A DNA stretch of 64,000 bases from JAAELZ01 sp965237995 (GTDB lineage Bacteria; Pseudomonadota; Gammaproteobacteria; Arenicellales; Poriferihabitantaceae), in assembly GCA_965237995.1 (NCBI GenBank), contig CBDEGO010000006.1, positions 310,001 through 374,000 of the forward strand, written 5' to 3'. The notes under the pieces were generated by a model that had not been told where the DNA came from, made no database searches, and worked only from the letters and a program-made list of their open reading frames with translations. The translations under genes and the position numbers were made by a program. Shown here piece after piece: positions 62,774 to 64,000 of this stretch (the first letter of the stretch is position 1; each line of letters starts with the position of its first letter).

Positions 62774-64000
62774 ATGACAGCAAACAGTGTTACCCAAAGC
62801 GATCTGCATCGTTATTTCCAATCGATTGGCCAACAAGCACGTTGTGCCAGCCGAGTTATTGCGGCGGCTGATACCGGTGTTAAAAATAAAGCGCTGATAC
62901 ACATCGCCAAGCAACTAACGGACAATAGCGCTCAATTATTGGCACAAAACGCGCAAGACTTAGAAGATGGCGAAACCAAACAGTTAAGCGCTGCGCTACT
63001 TGACCGATTAGCACTTGATACTGACCGGATAGAAGCGATGTCTGAGGGCTTACGTCAAATCGCAGCCTTACCTGATCCAGTAGGCGAGTTAACTGACATG
63101 AGCTATAGGCCGAGTGGTATACAGGTTGGCAAAATGCGGGTGCCGCTTGGGGTCATCGGGATAATTTATGAATCTCGTCCCAACGTAACAGCAGATGCTG
63201 CAGCGCTTTGTTTAAAGTCTGGCAATGCTGCCATTTTACGTGGGGGCTCTGAGGCGGTTCACTCGAATTCCGCCATTGCACAATGCATCACCGCAGGCTT
63301 AGAAGCAGCTGGCTTACCCAGCCATAGCATTCAAGTGTTGAACAACACGGATCGAACCTTAGTTGACCAGATGATTACGGCAGAGGACTATGTTGACATC
63401 ATCATCCCACGAGGGGGAAAGGGTTTAATCGAACGTATTAGCAAACAGGCTAGCGTCCCAGTGATAAAGCACCTCGACGGCATTTGCCATGTGTATATTG
63501 ATAACGACGCAGATATCGAAAAGGCAAGTAAAGTAGCCTATAACGCCAAGGCGAGACGTTATGGGGTCTGCGGAGCAATGGAAACACTGTTAATCCATAC
63601 CGATGTCACAGCACAAACATTACAAACATTAGAACCTCTGTTCCAAGATAAAGGCATTGAATTACGTGCTTGTGAACGTTCCATAGGGCATCTTAGCAAC
63701 GCTAAACACGCCTGCGAAGCAGATTGGTCGATCGAGTATTTAGATAGTATCTTATCCATTAAAGTTGTGGATGATATCGGAGCCGCTATCACGCATATCA
63801 ATCAGTACGGTTCGGGGCATACCGACTCAATCCTGACTGAGAGCCTGGGCAAAGCAAACCAGTTTTTACGCGAAGTTGATTCAAGCTCCGTCATGGTGAA
63901 CGCATCAACGCAGTTTGCAGATGGCTTTGAATATGGTTTAGGTGCTGAAATCGGAATCAGCACAAATAAGCTGCACGTGCGTGGTCCAGTTGGTCTTGAA
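62774..64000 (+). CDS. proA: Gamma-glutamyl phosphate reductase (3' truncated)
   Basis: The gene runs off the window; 409 codons are visible and only about ten are missing, judged from the HVRGPVGLE tail. It begins MTANSVTQSDLHRYFQSIGQ. VPLGVIGIIYESRPNVTADA and the catalytic Cys in YGVCGAMETLL identify ProA, which reduces gamma-glutamyl phosphate in proline synthesis. No proB is adjacent within the window. Confidence 0.95.
   Translation, partial: MTANSVTQSDLHRYFQSIGQQARCASRVIAAADTGVKNKALIHIAKQLTDNSAQLLAQNAQDLEDGETKQLSAALLDRLALDTDRIEAMSEGLRQIAALPDPVGELTDMSYRPSGIQVGKMRVPLGVIGIIYESRPNVTADAAALCLKSGNAAILRGGSEAVHSNSAIAQCITAGLEAAGLPSHSIQVLNNTDRTLVDQMITAEDYVDIIIPRGGKGLIERISKQASVPVIKHLDGICHVYIDNDADIEKASKVAYNAKARRYGVCGAMETLLIHTDVTAQTLQTLEPLFQDKGIELRACERSIGHLSNAKHACEADWSIEYLDSILSIKVVDDIGAAITHINQYGSGHTDSILTESLGKANQFLREVDSSSVMVNASTQFADGFEYGLGAEIGISTNKLHVRGPVGLE

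Overview
The window looks like a chromosomal segment of a marine-type gammaproteobacterium. The evidence is gene order: dapF-DUF484-xerC, nudE-cysQ, lolB-ispE-tRNA-Gln-prs-rplY-pth-ychF, divergent trxA/rhlB, hemC-hemD and argS plus an FtsN-like SPOR gene are typical gammaproteobacterial neighbourhoods. Ubiquinone synthesis by Coq7, glycolate oxidation, a TRAP transporter and methylated-amine enzymes point to an aerobic heterotroph using small dissolved organic compounds. I do not name a genus.

Layout. 1-7 kb: a partial membrane glycosyltransferase, nudE, cysQ, dapF, DUF484, xerC, a phosphoesterase and ppa. 7-13.5 kb: a GT-C-like membrane protein, a 270-base intergenic region that I read as two tandem small-RNA genes on the minus strand, then a tightly coupled glycolate oxidase operon (glcD-glcE-glcF-2Fe-2S ferredoxin). 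13.5-16 kb: coq7 and a DUF4062-like/TPR gene split by an apparent one-base frameshift, carrying nearly identical 120-bp TPR repeats. 16-26.8 kb: housekeeping (ychF, pth, rplY, prs, tRNA-Gln, ispE, lolB, trmB, grxD, bolA-type gene, purB, an RluF-like synthase, pyrD and an orphan gspB).

27-49 kb is an accessory catabolic region. It holds two separate modules, each pairing an MttB-superfamily methyltransferase with a flavoprotein N-demethylase: an old-yellow-enzyme type plus a GFA protein at 27.7-31.7 kb, and a dimethylglycine dehydrogenase type plus an XRE regulator at 40.8-45.6 kb. Between them lie dsbB, a DctPQM TRAP transporter, a MocR regulator and an epoxide hydrolase. The MocR gene and the hydrolase share a candidate operator made of direct repeats 22 bp apart. 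An enolase-superfamily enzyme and an FAD amine oxidase follow. No corrinoid protein is encoded in the window. I infer that the region takes up and demethylates quaternary or tertiary amines (betaines), but no substrate can be read from sequence.

49.3-52.6 kb is visibly more AT-rich (YHS protein, MAPEG protein, AraC regulator, small TPR lipoprotein-like or membrane protein) and may be transferred DNA. 52.6-64 kb returns to core genes: a LysR regulator, hemC/hemD, a YdjM-like protein, a SPOR protein, argS, trxA, rhlB with a long acidic insert, an HHH-protein/OmpA-protein pair and proA, which runs off the end.

The strongest new signal is the tandem sRNA locus at about 9108-9377. Each predicted RNA is about 100 nt and has its own promoter, a 5' stem-loop and an intrinsic terminator with seven U. 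One carries a repeated anti-Shine-Dalgarno sequence. The other sits behind a perfect CRP-type palindrome at exactly class II spacing.
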